Notes: generated by a model not told the origin, from the letters alone. 64,000 nucleotides of DNA from Funiculus sociatus GB2-C1 (GCF_039962115.1 NZ_JAMPKJ010000027.1:1-64000), one strand, 5' to 3'; positions 35,436 to 44,301 are shown, counted from the first letter of the stretch. Translations and numbers: made by a program.

Positions 35436-36944
35436 ATGAATCTACGTTGGATAGAGCGGTTAGGCGACTGGAATCCGCAGTTGTTGCGAGAACTAAAAGG
35501 AAACCTAAAAAACCGTAATTTACTAATAACAGTTGGCATATCTGTGCTAACACAGTTTTTACTACTGACGTATCTCTACGAACAGGCGCATTATTCTTTT
35601 TGGGAGAGCTTGTTTCCAACTCTCAACTGGATTTTGCCGCTTATTCTTTTGCTGGCAGGTGTCTATATGTTAATCACTGACCTCGGCAAAGAAGAACGTC
35701 GAGGCACCCTAAATTTTATTCGGTTGAGTCCCCAATCTAGCCAAAGTATTTTGATTGGCAAGATGTTAGGAGTTCCAATTATAGTTTATTTGGGTGTAGC
35801 TCTTGCAGTGCCGTTACATTTGTGGACTGCTATTAGTGCAGGTGTTCCTTTTATTTTTATTCTGAGCTTTTATCTCCTCATAGGCGCAGGTTGCTGTTTC
35901 TTTTACACTGCTGCTCTGCTCTATGGTTTTTTAGGAGGATTTCAAGCTTGGGCAGGCACCTTTTTGAGTTTTGTATTTGCTTGGCCTTTGCTACAAATAC
36001 TAAATTTTGCTATGGGCTTGGTGAGGAGTAAGGATTTCGATTCAACCAGCATCAATATTTACAGTTTGCAATGGTTCCACTTACCACTTGGTAGTGTAGT
36101 GTTGACCGAAGGTTTTATAATGCTAAATTTTGGTTTGTGGACTTACTGGATTTGGCAAGCATTAAACCGACGTTTTTCTAATGCTAATGCTACTTTAATC
36201 AGCAAAAAACAAAGTTACTGGATAACGGGTTGTTTTGAAGTTATACTTATAGGATTCTGTCTGCAAAACAATCATTTTAACCCAGCAAGAACCTCTAATT
36301 ACGGGTTTTTGTCACTATTGACATTGGTTTTTGAAATAATAAACTTGCTTTGGTTTGTAGGGTTAATTGCTGCTTTGTCACCTCACCGCCAATCGTTACA
36401 GACTTGGGCGCGTTACCGCCGAGAAAGGGTTTCTAAACGCCGAGGGTTCTGGAAGAGTGATTTAGTTCAGGATTTGATTTGGGGTGAAAAAAGCCCTGCT
36501 GTTGTAGCAGTGGCGATTAATTTGGGAATTAAAACAGCAGTTTGGGGAGCTTGGATTTTATCTTGGCCGGCAAATTCTGAGAAGATGCAAGCAATTTTAG
36601 GTTTGATACTAAGCCTAAACTGGATTTTGATTTACGCGGTTATAGTTCAGAGTCTGCTGTTTATGAAAACAGATAAGCGATCGCTCTGGGCTAGCATGAC
36701 TGTAACAGCCTTGATTGCATTCCCCCCGGTCTTTTTCGGCTTGCTGTCGATGCCATTTTATAAAAATCCTGGTGTTTGGCTGCTTACCGCCTTTCCCTTG
36801 ATGGCTGTAAAAGAAGCCTCCGTGATTACTGTTTTTATGGTGATCTTGGGGCAATGGAGCGCTATGACATTGTTAAGCTTACAATTGAGGAGACAGATGC
36901 GGCTGGGTGGTGTATCTGCATCAAAAGCGCTGTTTGCAAAATAA
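35436..36944 (+). CDS. ABC exporter membrane protein, second copy
   Basis: 502 residues, ATG with AAAGGA upstream. It follows the first permease gene after a hairpin-rich 120-bp spacer and is clearly its paralogue: RWIERLGDWNPQLLRELKGN at the start, EERRGTLNFIRLSPQSS in the cytosolic loop and DLIWGEKSPAVVAV in the C-terminal half. It lacks about 65 residues present between the first helices of the longer copy. Roughly ten membrane segments. It is probably the second transmembrane subunit of one ABC exporter with the ATPase at 32573-33523. Confidence 0.85.
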   Translation: MNLRWIERLGDWNPQLLRELKGNLKNRNLLITVGISVLTQFLLLTYLYEQAHYSFWESLFPTLNWILPLILLLAGVYMLITDLGKEERRGTLNFIRLSPQSSQSILIGKMLGVPIIVYLGVALAVPLHLWTAISAGVPFIFILSFYLLIGAGCCFFYTAALLYGFLGGFQAWAGTFLSFVFAWPLLQILNFAMGLVRSKDFDSTSINIYSLQWFHLPLGSVVLTEGFIMLNFGLWTYWIWQALNRRFSNANATLISKKQSYWITGCFEVILIGFCLQNNHFNPARTSNYGFLSLLTLVFEIINLLWFVGLIAALSPHRQSLQTWARYRRERVSKRRGFWKSDLVQDLIWGEKSPAVVAVAINLGIKTAVWGAWILSWPANSEKMQAILGLILSLNWILIYAVIVQSLLFMKTDKRSLWASMTVTALIAFPPVFFGLLSMPFYKNPGVWLLTAFPLMAVKEASVITVFMVILGQWSAMTLLSLQLRRQMRLGGVSASKALFAK

Positions 36945-37071
36945 TCGGTTGTTGATTGGCTGACAATGATTGATAGCGATCGCTCTTTGCAAATAAAGAC
37001 GCGATCGCTATATAGTAATCCAGGGTAAAAGCATCTAGATTAACTTGACAAAAGAAAGCATCTGTGTGATT

Positions 37072-37404
37072 AACGTGAGTTCGGGATAAGAATTGAGACA
37101 AGAAAGGGGCAAACCCGATAGGCTGAAAATGCAAAAACTTCATGCCCTGTTTGCCCTCATGCTTAGTCTAGAAGAACTGTTCTGCTTTGTAGATGATTTG
37201 TGCAAAACCTTTGAGCTGCAATGGAAGCAGCAGCTTTTGGGATTTGGCTTGCACTTTCGCAATCGACCATGTAGTTTGAGTTTGAGTGAAATTATGACGA
37301 TTCTAATTAGATTTCACCAGTCGTGAAGAAGCAATTTCAAAACGTATTATCAACAGAAAGATCGACTACAATCTCTTGCTTCCAGCTTAACCCGAACTCA
37401 CGTT
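37072..37404 (+). mobile_element. Internally deleted IS982-type element (MITE-like)
   Basis: A 333-bp element bounded by the inverted ends AACGTGAGTTCGGGATAAG (37072-37090) and CTTAACCCGAACTCACGTT (37386-37404), the same ends as the full-length IS982-type copy at 50360-51331. Inside, the first 70-odd codons of a transposase remain (37093-37326, with [19 protein letters not shown]), joined directly to the extreme right end. Almost all of the catalytic part is gone, so it is non-autonomous but could be mobilised in trans. Its right end supplies the stop codon of the adjacent gene 37403-37846. Confidence 0.85.
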
Positions 37405-37846
37405 ACTTTACATTCACCTTACGCTTGAATACCGTTCCACCTGACCTACCAGTTCCTGGGTATTTGTGGATTACTTCAACCTGATACTTGCCAGGGGTAA
37501 GGTTGTTAACAGTAGCTAGATACCGAAAATTACCCTCTGTGGCGATACATCCACCCTCAAGTGGATGGATGGTAACGCGCACCGTCACTTTATTGCCCTT
37601 CCGTTCCGCCGCACCGCTTAGTTTCTGGCAAGGATAGGGGGTAGATACCCCTTCTGCACGAATCGCCATACTACCCGCGCCACCTGTTGCACTCATCAAA
37701 GGACGTTCTAACTGTTGCCCAAGGGGACCCGGTTGAGCGACGAAACGAAACCAGTCTGTTTGAGAGGATGTATCAGCTGAGACTACGTTCAAGGGATTGG
37801 ACGCCAAAACAGAAGCGAATACACTGGCGAGTAGCAAAGTGTTCAT
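37403..37846 (-). CDS. Small secreted protein, paralogue of 44897-45340
   Basis: 147 residues from ATG 37846, the start that puts a signal peptide at the N-terminus (MNTLLLASVFASVLASNPL); an upstream in-frame ATG at 37906 would bury it. The mature part is beta-rich with TDWFRFVAQPGPLGQQLERP, a CQKLSGAAERKGNKVTVRVT block and GKYQVEVIHKYPGTGRSGGT. Two cysteines could form a disulfide. A close paralogue lies at 44897-45340, showing intrachromosomal duplication. The TAA stop spans the end of the IS982-type derivative at 37404, so the insertion hit the very end of the gene without harming the protein. Function unknown. Confidence 0.75.
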   Translation of the reverse strand: MNTLLLASVFASVLASNPLNVVSADTSSQTDWFRFVAQPGPLGQQLERPLMSATGGAGSMAIRAEGVSTPYPCQKLSGAAERKGNKVTVRVTIHPLEGGCIATEGNFRYLATVNNLTPGKYQVEVIHKYPGTGRSGGTVFKRKVNVK

Positions 37847-38005
37847 TGTCAGTTTCCGATGATAAAAGGAAAGAGATTGGAGGCAATACTTTGCTTTGAA
37901 TGACACTCACCAGAACTTCTCAGTTCCCTTCAACTGCGATCGCTCCATCACAGTGCGATCGCTTTTATGCAACCATACCAGAGAGGATTCGAGTAGTTGA
38001 GCCGC

Positions 38006-38644
38006 ATGAAATACAACTGGATAAAAATTCTGCGTTGGTTTGCGATTGGAGTTCTGATTACTTTAGCAATCTGGCTGCTCAACAAATTTGGGATTGAGCA
38101 AGTTCGAGAACAGGTGGATCGGGTTGGCATCTGGGCACCCGCAATCGTGTTCGGGCTGCGCTTTACCAGTATCATCGTGCCAGTGCTTCCAGGTACGGCT
38201 TACGCGATTTTAGCCGGAGGTTTGTTTGGGTTCGCTCAAGGATTGCTAGTGGTTGCGTTGGCAGATTTAGCCTCCTGTACGTTCAATTTCTATATTGCTC
38301 GTCGCTATGGACGGAGTTTAGTAGAGCGATTTGTCGGTCAGCAATTTATGGAAAAAGTCGATCGCCTCGCTCAACAACATTTAGAAGGCAACTTTTTCCT
38401 AATGACGGGTCTTTTGATGACCGGACTATTTGATTTCGTCGCTTATGCCGCCGGAATGACTACAATGCGTTGGCAAAGCTATTTCTTAGCGCTCATTGTC
38501 AGCATTCTGATTGCCAAACCGCTTTGGGTAGCGGCTGGTGCTGGAATCTTTGAAGGTAGTCAGTTACTATTAGGCTTTGCAATCCTCGGAGCATTGGGCA
38601 TCGGCATTGTGACTGCTATTGTTCAACGCCAGGGGTCACAATGA
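38006..38644 (+). CDS. TVP38/TMEM64 family membrane protein (VTT domain)
   Basis: 212 residues from ATG 38006 (an in-frame TTG at 37997 is possible). Five or six hydrophobic segments and the VTT/SNARE-associated core LRFTSIIVPVLPGTAYAILA, GGLFGFAQGLLVVALADLA and CTFNFYIARRYGRSLVERF, then FFLMTGLLMTGLFDFVAYAA. Proteins of this family (relatives of DedA) act in membrane lipid or undecaprenyl-phosphate translocation; that role is inferred here. The next gene, nudC, starts 78 bases later on the same strand. Confidence 0.9.
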   Translation: MKYNWIKILRWFAIGVLITLAIWLLNKFGIEQVREQVDRVGIWAPAIVFGLRFTSIIVPVLPGTAYAILAGGLFGFAQGLLVVALADLASCTFNFYIARRYGRSLVERFVGQQFMEKVDRLAQQHLEGNFFLMTGLLMTGLFDFVAYAAGMTTMRWQSYFLALIVSILIAKPLWVAAGAGIFEGSQLLLGFAILGALGIGIVTAIVQRQGSQ

Positions 38645-38721
38645 TCGGCTAGGTGCTGAATGGCGGTGATACGATAAAAGCGATCGCCTGCGGCACACTA
38701 TGCGATCGCGCTTGATTAAAT

Positions 38722-39540
38722 ATGCATCGAACTTTCATCCCTGGCATTGCTCCACCGGAAGTACAATCTCAACCCGCTTGGTGGTTTGCATTTGCGGGCA
38801 ATAAGTTGCTAGTTCGCGTTGAAGGAACGGTGAGCTATATTCCCAATCTAATCAGCCTAACTGAGATTGGCTTAATGCCCGTGAGATCGCAATTTCTCGG
38901 CACCTTGGACGATAGACCTTGTTACTCGGCGGAACTACCCAAAGATGCAGTGATAGCCGATGGCCTGAGATTGCAGGGACTGCGCGAATTGTACGGCACC
39001 TTAGACGAAGACTTGTATGCACTCAGCAGTCGTGCCATTCAGATTATGGAATGGGATCGCACCCATCAGTATTGCGGACAATGTGCGACTCCGACAACCC
39101 AATTAACCAACGAACGTGCCAAGCGTTGTCCTAAGTGTGGATTAGTTAATTATCCTCGCCTGTCGCCTGCGGTGATTGTACTCATCTCGCGTGGTGAAGA
39201 GATATTGTTAGCTCGCGCTTCTCGGTTTCCCGCAGGAATGTACGGTTTGATCGCTGGATTTGTCGAACCGGGAGAATCACTTGAAGAAACAATCGTGCGC
39301 GAAGTCCGAGAGGAAGTTGGCATAGAAGTCAAGGATATTCGCTATTTTGGTTCGCAACCTTGGCCTTTTCCAAACTCGCTGATGATTGGATTCACAGCTA
39401 CCTATGCCAGTGGTGACATTATCATCGATCCGCAAGAATTGGAGGATGCTGCCTGGTTTAGTAAAGACAGTCTACCGCTGATTCCCCCTAAACTGAGCAT
39501 CGCTCGAAAACTTCTCGACTGGTTTGTTTCTACTCCCTAA
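38722..39540 (+). CDS. nudC: NAD(H) pyrophosphatase / deNADding Nudix hydrolase
   Basis: 272 residues. The N-terminal NADH-PPase domain includes IPGIAPPEVQSQPAWWFAFA. A zinc ribbon follows, with C118, C121, C136 and C139. The Nudix box begins GFVEPGESLEETIVREVREE, and the NudC-specific SQPWPFPNSLM follows. The enzyme cleaves NAD(H) to AMP and NMN(H), and removes NAD caps from RNA in bacteria where tested. A 5' fragment of a second nudC lies inverted at 51903-52137. The gene appears complete and follows the VTT-domain gene closely. Confidence 0.95.
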   Translation: MHRTFIPGIAPPEVQSQPAWWFAFAGNKLLVRVEGTVSYIPNLISLTEIGLMPVRSQFLGTLDDRPCYSAELPKDAVIADGLRLQGLRELYGTLDEDLYALSSRAIQIMEWDRTHQYCGQCATPTTQLTNERAKRCPKCGLVNYPRLSPAVIVLISRGEEILLARASRFPAGMYGLIAGFVEPGESLEETIVREVREEVGIEVKDIRYFGSQPWPFPNSLMIGFTATYASGDIIIDPQELEDAAWFSKDSLPLIPPKLSIARKLLDWFVSTP

Positions 39541-39740
39541 GCGATTCGGATGATATTGCGATCGCAAGCCATACATCTGTAGGGACATTGCCATGTCCCT
39601 ACAGAACGTTAGAACCACAAGATATTCCACCCAACTGAGAACCGCTATAAAAGAAGCGATCGCTCTCACTGTTCATCCTCTACATCCAGAGTGCGCGATT
39701 TGTTTAGCAGCAGCGCTTGCGCTATTGGATTTAACAAACA

Positions 39741-39938
39741 TCAAGATGTTGAAATAAGTTCAGCAATAATATCTTCCGACATAAATTGCTTGAAATCTAA
39801 AATCTCAATCAGCACTAACTTTTCATTATTTGAGTAGTGAAGAATTACTCGTCCTTCATCCTCTGCATAGGCGATCGCATCATCTGATAGCTCAATCAGA
39901 AGTGCATCAACATCTTTGCTGTATTTAACTGTTTTCAT
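39741..39938 (-). CDS. DUF2283 domain small protein
   Basis: 65 residues. MKTVKYSKDVDALLIELSDD, followed by EDEGRVILHYSNNEKLVLIE and an ending FMSEDIIAELISTS, is the DUF2283 layout (Y-x3-D-x-L-I-x-L ... I-x-G/E-I-L-D). It overlaps the end of the DUF4258 gene by 14 bases on the same strand. Pairs of DUF4258 and DUF2283 genes recur in cyanobacteria and look like toxin-antitoxin or other two-part modules, with this the likely second partner. No function is proven for the pair. Confidence 0.85.
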   Translation of the reverse strand: MKTVKYSKDVDALLIELSDDAIAYAEDEGRVILHYSNNEKLVLIEILDFKQFMSEDIIAELISTS

Positions 39939-40188
39939 AACGGCTCCTTCTGCCTGGATAAAGTGTAATCACTAGAATGAATGCCTCGTATTCTCGGTAG
40001 ACAACCCGTAGCACTAGATTCTCATTCAACTGTTTTTGTGCTGTGATTTTTTCTCCTTCTCCCGCTTCTCGTTTATCAGGAAACTGAATGGTTTGAAGTA
40101 TAAACTCCTGATCAATGGCAATTCCTCGTTCACTTAAGAGGTCAATTTTTAACAGGGCATGGTCACTGAACCGGATTTCCTTTGACAT
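39925..40188 (-). CDS. DUF4258 domain small protein (toxin-like)
   Basis: 87 residues from ATG 40188, used instead of the longer in-frame start at 40209. KEIRFSDHALLKIDLLSERG fits the family's S-x-H-A-x-x-R/K-x-x-x-R-x-I start, and LVLRVVYREYEAFILVITLY the terminal beta-strands; the fold is distantly related to RelE/BrnT-like ribonuclease toxins. It overlaps the DUF2283 gene. Together they suggest a toxin-antitoxin-type pair, inferred from layout only. Confidence 0.78.
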   Translation of the reverse strand: MSKEIRFSDHALLKIDLLSERGIAIDQEFILQTIQFPDKREAGEGEKITAQKQLNENLVLRVVYREYEAFILVITLYPGRRSRYENS

Positions 40189-40576
40189 AGTTCTAACCCG
40201 AGAACTCAACTCCTAATGCGACAATTTGTTGGTTCATCCAGGCACTTGCAGTGGCTTCCTCTGTCTCAATTGCCCGTTCCACTCCAGTTTTAGCAATTTA
40301 TAGCAACAAAGCGATCGCTCTCACCGTTCATTCTCCACATCCAGAGTGCGCGATCGCTATTGGCAAAAATCAAGACATTGAAATAAGTTTAGCAATAATA
40401 TTTTCAGGGGCTTACTTCTACGGACTCAAACTCAATTTTGTCATATATATCTGCCAGCGATATTTGAAAAGAAAAGGAGTTTAGAGATACTATTTCATTG
40501 GCATCGTCATACTCAGTAAATGTCCAGCGTTTTTGCTCGGTTTTGAAGTATTGCTCAATGTGCATAGTGTATTGGT

Positions 40577-41757
40577 CAGAAATGTTGAATGCTGATACAA
40601 AACTTTACATAGTTAGTTGCAATAAGTCTAAAAAGCCTAAATTAGTCAACAGAACATCATCTCCTCAAACCAATGGACATAACTGATTTTTTGACACATA
40701 CAACATTGTAAATAGCGGAATTTATCTAATAGTGTATGACCCCATTGTTCGGGAATACATAAAAGCTGTAAAATCAGATAAGCTATCAAACTAATGTAAA
40801 TTTGTATAGTAATACCATTGACGTTTTTAGTAATTAATTTGTCAAGTTTTAAGTGCATTTTTAAAAACTTCCATAATAATTCAACTCCCCAACGTAATCG
40901 ATAAATATCCCTAATGTCATCATCACTAACTGCTGCATCCCCTGCTGCTGGTAAATTAGTTACTAAACGGAATTCACTTCGGGTTTCCAGATCACAAAAA
41001 CTAATCACTCTATATGCTTGAGCATTGTTAGATGCACCAATTTTCACTAATTCATTTGACTCGTGAAATTCTAACTTCCAATTGTTTTTTATCCGCAAAA
41101 CAAAGTATTTTTTTTCTTGTACTAAGTCTTGAATGAATTTTAATCCCGCAAATCCCCTATCCATTATGCCAACAGCATTTGTTGGTAAGCTAGACATCAT
41201 TTTTGCACCAAAATTATAATCATGCTTATACCCAAAATTGATGAAGTTATCTCCAAGACTCCCTGTAGATAAATTCAGAGAACTAAAAAGTTTAACCTGA
41301 TTATGACCCAGAAACCACAACAATTTACTTGTTAAAGTAATAACCGTTGAATCAATTGGACAAATAGCATATTCACCATGTATTTTTTTATGGGGTTTCT
41401 TCTGCACTAACTTATTCAATTTCTGATAAATTTCTTGAAAAGGTTTCTGGCTCCGATGAGAACTCGCCTTAGAAAATGTAGAAATATCTACTTCAAACCC
41501 TGTATTGTTTAATCTTTTAAATAAATCCCGCATACTCGTTAAGCTGTTATCCAGGGCATAAGATAGCCAACACTCAAAGAACAGACGACTGTTTAACACT
41601 GGATAATCATTTTTTGGTAGTCCTCTCAGGACACCTTTGACAACCTTCGGAAATGAATTTATAATCATTATCAACAGATATACTTAGATTTATAGCCCAA
41701 AATATAACAGATTTTGGGCTATTTTTATCGAGGCTTTCTTAACATTCAACATTTCTG
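40577..41757 (-). mobile_element. IS4-family insertion sequence with 9-bp target duplication
   Basis: 1181 bp. The ends are inverted: CAGAAATGTTGAATG from 40577 and CATTCAACATTTCTG ending at 41757. TGTATTGGT flanks both sides (40568-40576 and 41758-41766), the target-site duplication. The single transposase gene (40646-41674) fills it. Intact ends, intact transposase and identical target copies suggest a recent insertion. Confidence 0.92.
40646..41674 (-). CDS. IS4-family transposase
   Basis: 342 residues, uninterrupted. DDE residues are visible: ICPIDSTVITLTS (first D), AVGIMDRGFAGLKF (second D), and YRLRWGVELLWKFLKMHLKL, the Y-(2)-R-(3)-E-(6)-K signature that defines IS4-type transposases, carrying the catalytic E. 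The N-terminal part includes RDLFKRLNNTGFEVDISTFS, the helical DNA-binding region. AT-richer than its surroundings. It should be able to catalyse cut-and-paste transposition of the element 40577-41757. Confidence 0.93.
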   Translation of the reverse strand: MIMIINSFPKVVKGVLRGLPKNDYPVLNSRLFFECWLSYALDNSLTSMRDLFKRLNNTGFEVDISTFSKASSHRSQKPFQEIYQKLNKLVQKKPHKKIHGEYAICPIDSTVITLTSKLLWFLGHNQVKLFSSLNLSTGSLGDNFINFGYKHDYNFGAKMMSSLPTNAVGIMDRGFAGLKFIQDLVQEKKYFVLRIKNNWKLEFHESNELVKIGASNNAQAYRVISFCDLETRSEFRLVTNLPAAGDAAVSDDDIRDIYRLRWGVELLWKFLKMHLKLDKLITKNVNGITIQIYISLIAYLILQLLCIPEQWGHTLLDKFRYLQCCMCQKISYVHWFEEMMFC

Positions 41758-42399
41758 TGTATTGGTCAATTAAGAGATATTCTTGAAAACTGGTAATGGT
41801 ACGATAGGCGGTAAATTTTGCGTCTTTGTCATAGCTTCTAGTAGATGCTGACAACACTTCAGCAATCATCAAGGGGTTAGTAATGGTGTCTCGCCGTCCT
41901 TCTTGTAATTGCAATTCACCCTGAACTACCATGACATCAGGATAAGTATAGATGCGTTTTCTAGGAATCCAGAGACGCTGATCGGTGACGAATACTCGAT
42001 AAGGTTGACGCTTGAGTGCAAAATTCAACGCACCACTCAGGTTAAGCGCAATTTGATTGTGATTGGGGGTTCCGCCAGTCATTAGGGCAACTTCACCATT
42101 AATATATTCATGCCGTTCTTCTGAGCTAACCTCAAACTCAAGGTATTCTTCATCTGTGTAAACTTTTTTATCTTCAGCTTGCATAATCATTGTTTCTAAG
42201 TTTGAGAATTACACTATTGGGATAAGCCTTCTGTCTAAGTCGGTAAATAAATTATGACAAACTGAATGTTTGGTTATTGTCCCAGTTTCAATCTTGAGCG
42301 ATCGCTCTCACTGTTCATCCTCCACATCCAGAGCGTGCGATCGCTCTCTCCGCCCCACTCCTGATAAACTATGGAGCGGCTTACTCAGATGCACTTTGA

Positions 42400-42735
42400 A
42401 TGATTCTCATCATCCGCGATCGCGCTACAAAGGCGCAAATTGATGGAATGCGGTCGGCTCATCGTTTCTACATTAAACTAGCAGTAGATATCGAGCATGG
42501 AATTCTTGCAGGTGGTGGGGAGCTTCATGCAGATTGTGAAGCGGTGTTGCTGGAAGATGGGAGCAGGCAGGAAAATATATGGGGAGCGAGTTGGAACCCA
42601 TTGACGCAGGAAGTGTTCTATGAATCGCTGATTAATATCCGTCCTCGTCAAAATAATCGCTCGATGGAGATTCTTGACCCAGCAATTCGAGAGCAAGTTG
42701 CCCAAATTACTCAGGAGTTATTAGAAGGCGTATGA
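42400..42735 (+). CDS. DUF5674 family protein
   Basis: 111 residues. It begins MILIIRDRATKAQIDGM and carries the family blocks YIKLAVDIEHGILAGGGELH and DCEAVLLEDGSRQENIWGAS, followed by INIRPRQNNRSMEILDPAIR. The family is small and uncharacterised. It overlaps the next gene by an ATGA (42732-42735), so the two are translationally coupled. I see no catalytic pattern; its setting among mobile and toxin-like genes suggests an accessory role. Confidence 0.82.
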   Translation: MILIIRDRATKAQIDGMRSAHRFYIKLAVDIEHGILAGGGELHADCEAVLLEDGSRQENIWGASWNPLTQEVFYESLINIRPRQNNRSMEILDPAIREQVAQITQELLEGV

Positions 42736-43109
42736 AAGACTGGACGACAAAGCGAGAGCATTATTTGCATGAATCTGTACCCACTCGCTTAGGAGAACTC
42801 GCTGCAAACTTAGCTCGAATTCGGTCATTTTCTAATAATGACCTGAACCGCGATGCAGTTGCCCATTTGATAGAGGAAAGCAAGTTTTTCATCGAGTGGA
42901 CAGCAATCGATTCTGGAATAGACATTGCAGCAGAGTTAGTTGAGTTACAAGTGCAATTAGCTCGTTGGCAACTAAATTGGTCAAACATTTGGGCAGACAA
43001 TTCACAACGAACGAAGGTTGCCCAACAAGCGAAAGTTTGGTCAGACCATATATTAGAAATGTCAGGATTGCTGTCTGAGCCAGTGACATTATGGCATCAA
43101 AGTAGCTAG
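42732..43109 (+). CDS. Small helical protein coupled to DUF5674
   Basis: 125 residues, starting on the ATGA overlap with the DUF5674 gene. It is entirely helical by composition, with REHYLHESVPTRLGELAANL, LIEESKFFIEWTAIDSGIDI and LVELQVQLARWQLNWSNIWA, and no membrane segment. I do not recognise the family. The fixed overlap suggests that it is a partner subunit of the DUF5674 protein. Similar two-gene modules of DUF5674 plus a helical protein might exist elsewhere; this would need a search. Confidence 0.7.
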   Translation: MKDWTTKREHYLHESVPTRLGELAANLARIRSFSNNDLNRDAVAHLIEESKFFIEWTAIDSGIDIAAELVELQVQLARWQLNWSNIWADNSQRTKVAQQAKVWSDHILEMSGLLSEPVTLWHQSS

Positions 43110-43249
43110 ACTCTAAACATTCATTTAGCGATGATGGGTTTCGTTCCTCAACCCATCCTACGGCTGAAGAGGGTAACGTCATCTCAAGTTGAAGGGACTT
43201 GCAGTAGGTAGTTTAGGAGTTAGTTACTAACATTACTAATGAAGGTGAA

Positions 43250-43567
43250 ATGCCACAAAAATATATTTTTGAAACCAATGAGATAAGAGCAACTGGATAT
43301 TACGAAAATGGTAGAAATGGAGAATTTATTGTCGAAAAAGGTTCAACAGCAGTTGGCGACATGAGGCTAGGTAATTCATTTATTGAACGCCCTGAAAATG
43401 AAGGAAGGCGTTATTTAAGGCAGAAATTAATACAAGAAGGAAAACTAAGAAGTAATGGTGATTTTTTAATTTTCACAGAAGATGTTCCATTTAACTCTCC
43501 TTCCCAAGCTGCAACAATAATTGCTGGTAGTAATCAAAATGGGTTGAAAGTATTTGGAATTACGTAA
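43250..43567 (+). CDS. DUF4357 domain protein
   Basis: 105 residues. The N-terminal half has YIFETNEIRATGYYENGRNG and EFIVEKGSTAVGD, and the C-terminal part FNSPSQAATIIAGSNQNGLK, the S-P-S-x-A-A-x-x-x-x-G-x-s-x-N-G hallmark of DUF4357. Such domains often sit at the ends of nucleases of the GIY-YIG and restriction types; here the domain stands alone. The role is unknown. It is AT-richer than neighbours and sits alone between spacers. Confidence 0.8.
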   Translation: MPQKYIFETNEIRATGYYENGRNGEFIVEKGSTAVGDMRLGNSFIERPENEGRRYLRQKLIQEGKLRSNGDFLIFTEDVPFNSPSQAATIIAGSNQNGLKVFGIT

Positions 43568-43977
43568 TTATTCTGTAATTACTCTTACAGCCGACCACCT
43601 GCAATGCCCGAAGCAAAATGGCTGAACTCAGGCGTTATTTGCTCAGCGTAATAGGGGTTATCGGTGAGGTTTAGTGCAATCACCCATCGCCGTAGTAAGG
43701 CGTCTAGGTTAAAATGTTGAGTTCATAAAATTAGCAGAATCAAAATATACCAAGCTTAGAGGCATTGATCTACCCAACAAATTAGGCTGGATGTGTTACT
43801 ACAATAGTACACTTTTGAGGTTGTTTGACTGCACGTAAATATCGGTGCGATATCCTCTTTCCAATAGCCATCTGTAATGTCAAGCGATCGCATCATCAAA
43901 GAAACTTGCGCGATCGCATCCTTGCTAAGTTTTCGCTGCACATAGAAGCGCGATCGCTACCTAGTCATACTTTGAGT
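43568..43977. other. Intergenic region with a possible gene remnant
   Basis: 410 bases. On the minus strand, 43585-43720 encodes LDALLRRWVIALNLTDNPYY, then AEQITPEFSHFASGIAGG, with a stop after RL; no start codon precedes it, so it looks like the C-terminus of a lost gene that I do not recognise. On the right, 43909-43958 is a copy of dispersed repeat R2. Nothing else is seen. Confidence 0.45.
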
Positions 43978-44301
43978 TTACGCAGTTGCAGCAGTTTGCT
44001 CTTCAGGGAGAAACGCAAGAACAATTTGCTCCCTTGGAATGCCTGCGGCGATTAAGTCTTTGGTGATTCCCTGTTCCATTCCGTCATATTCCACCCAAAC
44101 CTTACCCTCACTCAGAGTCACATAAATCAAATTCCCCCTAACTCGTCGTCCTCTATCCCAACCCACCTGCATCAGCGCATAGCGGTTTTGCGTGTCGTCA
44201 AATACCGTGTCGAGCCGAATATCACCGTGAGAAGGTTTGAATTGAGCGTATCGTTGAATTACTTGCTTTACAATGTCCCGTTCTTGAGTGGTGGTATCCA
44301 T
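43978..44301 (-). CDS. xisI: XisI, fdxN element excision controlling factor
   Basis: 107 residues. The XisI pattern is DIVKQVIQRYAQFKPSHGDI, RLDTVFDDTQNRYALMQVGW and VWVEYDGMEQGITKDLIAAG, ending with GIPREQIVLAF. It overlaps the end of xisH (44268-44732), the usual gene order. In Anabaena the pair controls XisF recombinase during excision of the fdxN element in heterocysts, but xisHI pairs are widespread in non-heterocystous species. No xisF recombinase or fdxN gene is in this window, so the local role is unknown. Confidence 0.92.
   Translation of the reverse strand: MDTTTQERDIVKQVIQRYAQFKPSHGDIRLDTVFDDTQNRYALMQVGWDRGRRVRGNLIYVTLSEGKVWVEYDGMEQGITKDLIAAGIPREQIVLAFLPEEQTAATA

Larger units (their letters stand above)
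40404..42190 (-). pseudogene. Uma2-family gene split by an IS4-type element
   Basis: The 5' part (42190 to 41758) encodes a Uma2 protein start: YTDEEYLEFEVSSEERHEYI, GTPNHNQIALNLSGALNFAL, YPDVMVV, then TNPLMIAEVLSASTRSYDKD and YLLIDQYT. The 3' part resumes beyond the element at 40576 and reads MHIEQYFKTEQKRWTFTEYD, then ISLADIYDKIEFE, to a TGA at 40406-40404. Removing the element and one copy of the 9-bp target duplication (TGTATTGGT) restores one open frame of about 200 residues. So a complete Uma2 gene existed until the insertion. The 5' part could still give a truncated protein with 14 element-encoded residues. Confidence 0.9.
39655..42346. repeat. Dispersed 45-bp repeat R1, three copies
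   Basis: Copies at 39655-39698, 40311-40358 and 42297-42346 share GCGATCGCTCTCACTGTTCA, followed by TCCTCCACATCCAGAGTGCG and a second HIP1 site. They lie in intergenic spacers of the DUF2283/DUF4258 and Uma2 region; the range given covers all three. The first two are embedded in longer similar stretches (39656-39780 and 40311-40410, both ending with CAGCAATAATAT-like sequence), pointing to local duplication of the ends of flanking genes. Confidence 0.75.
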
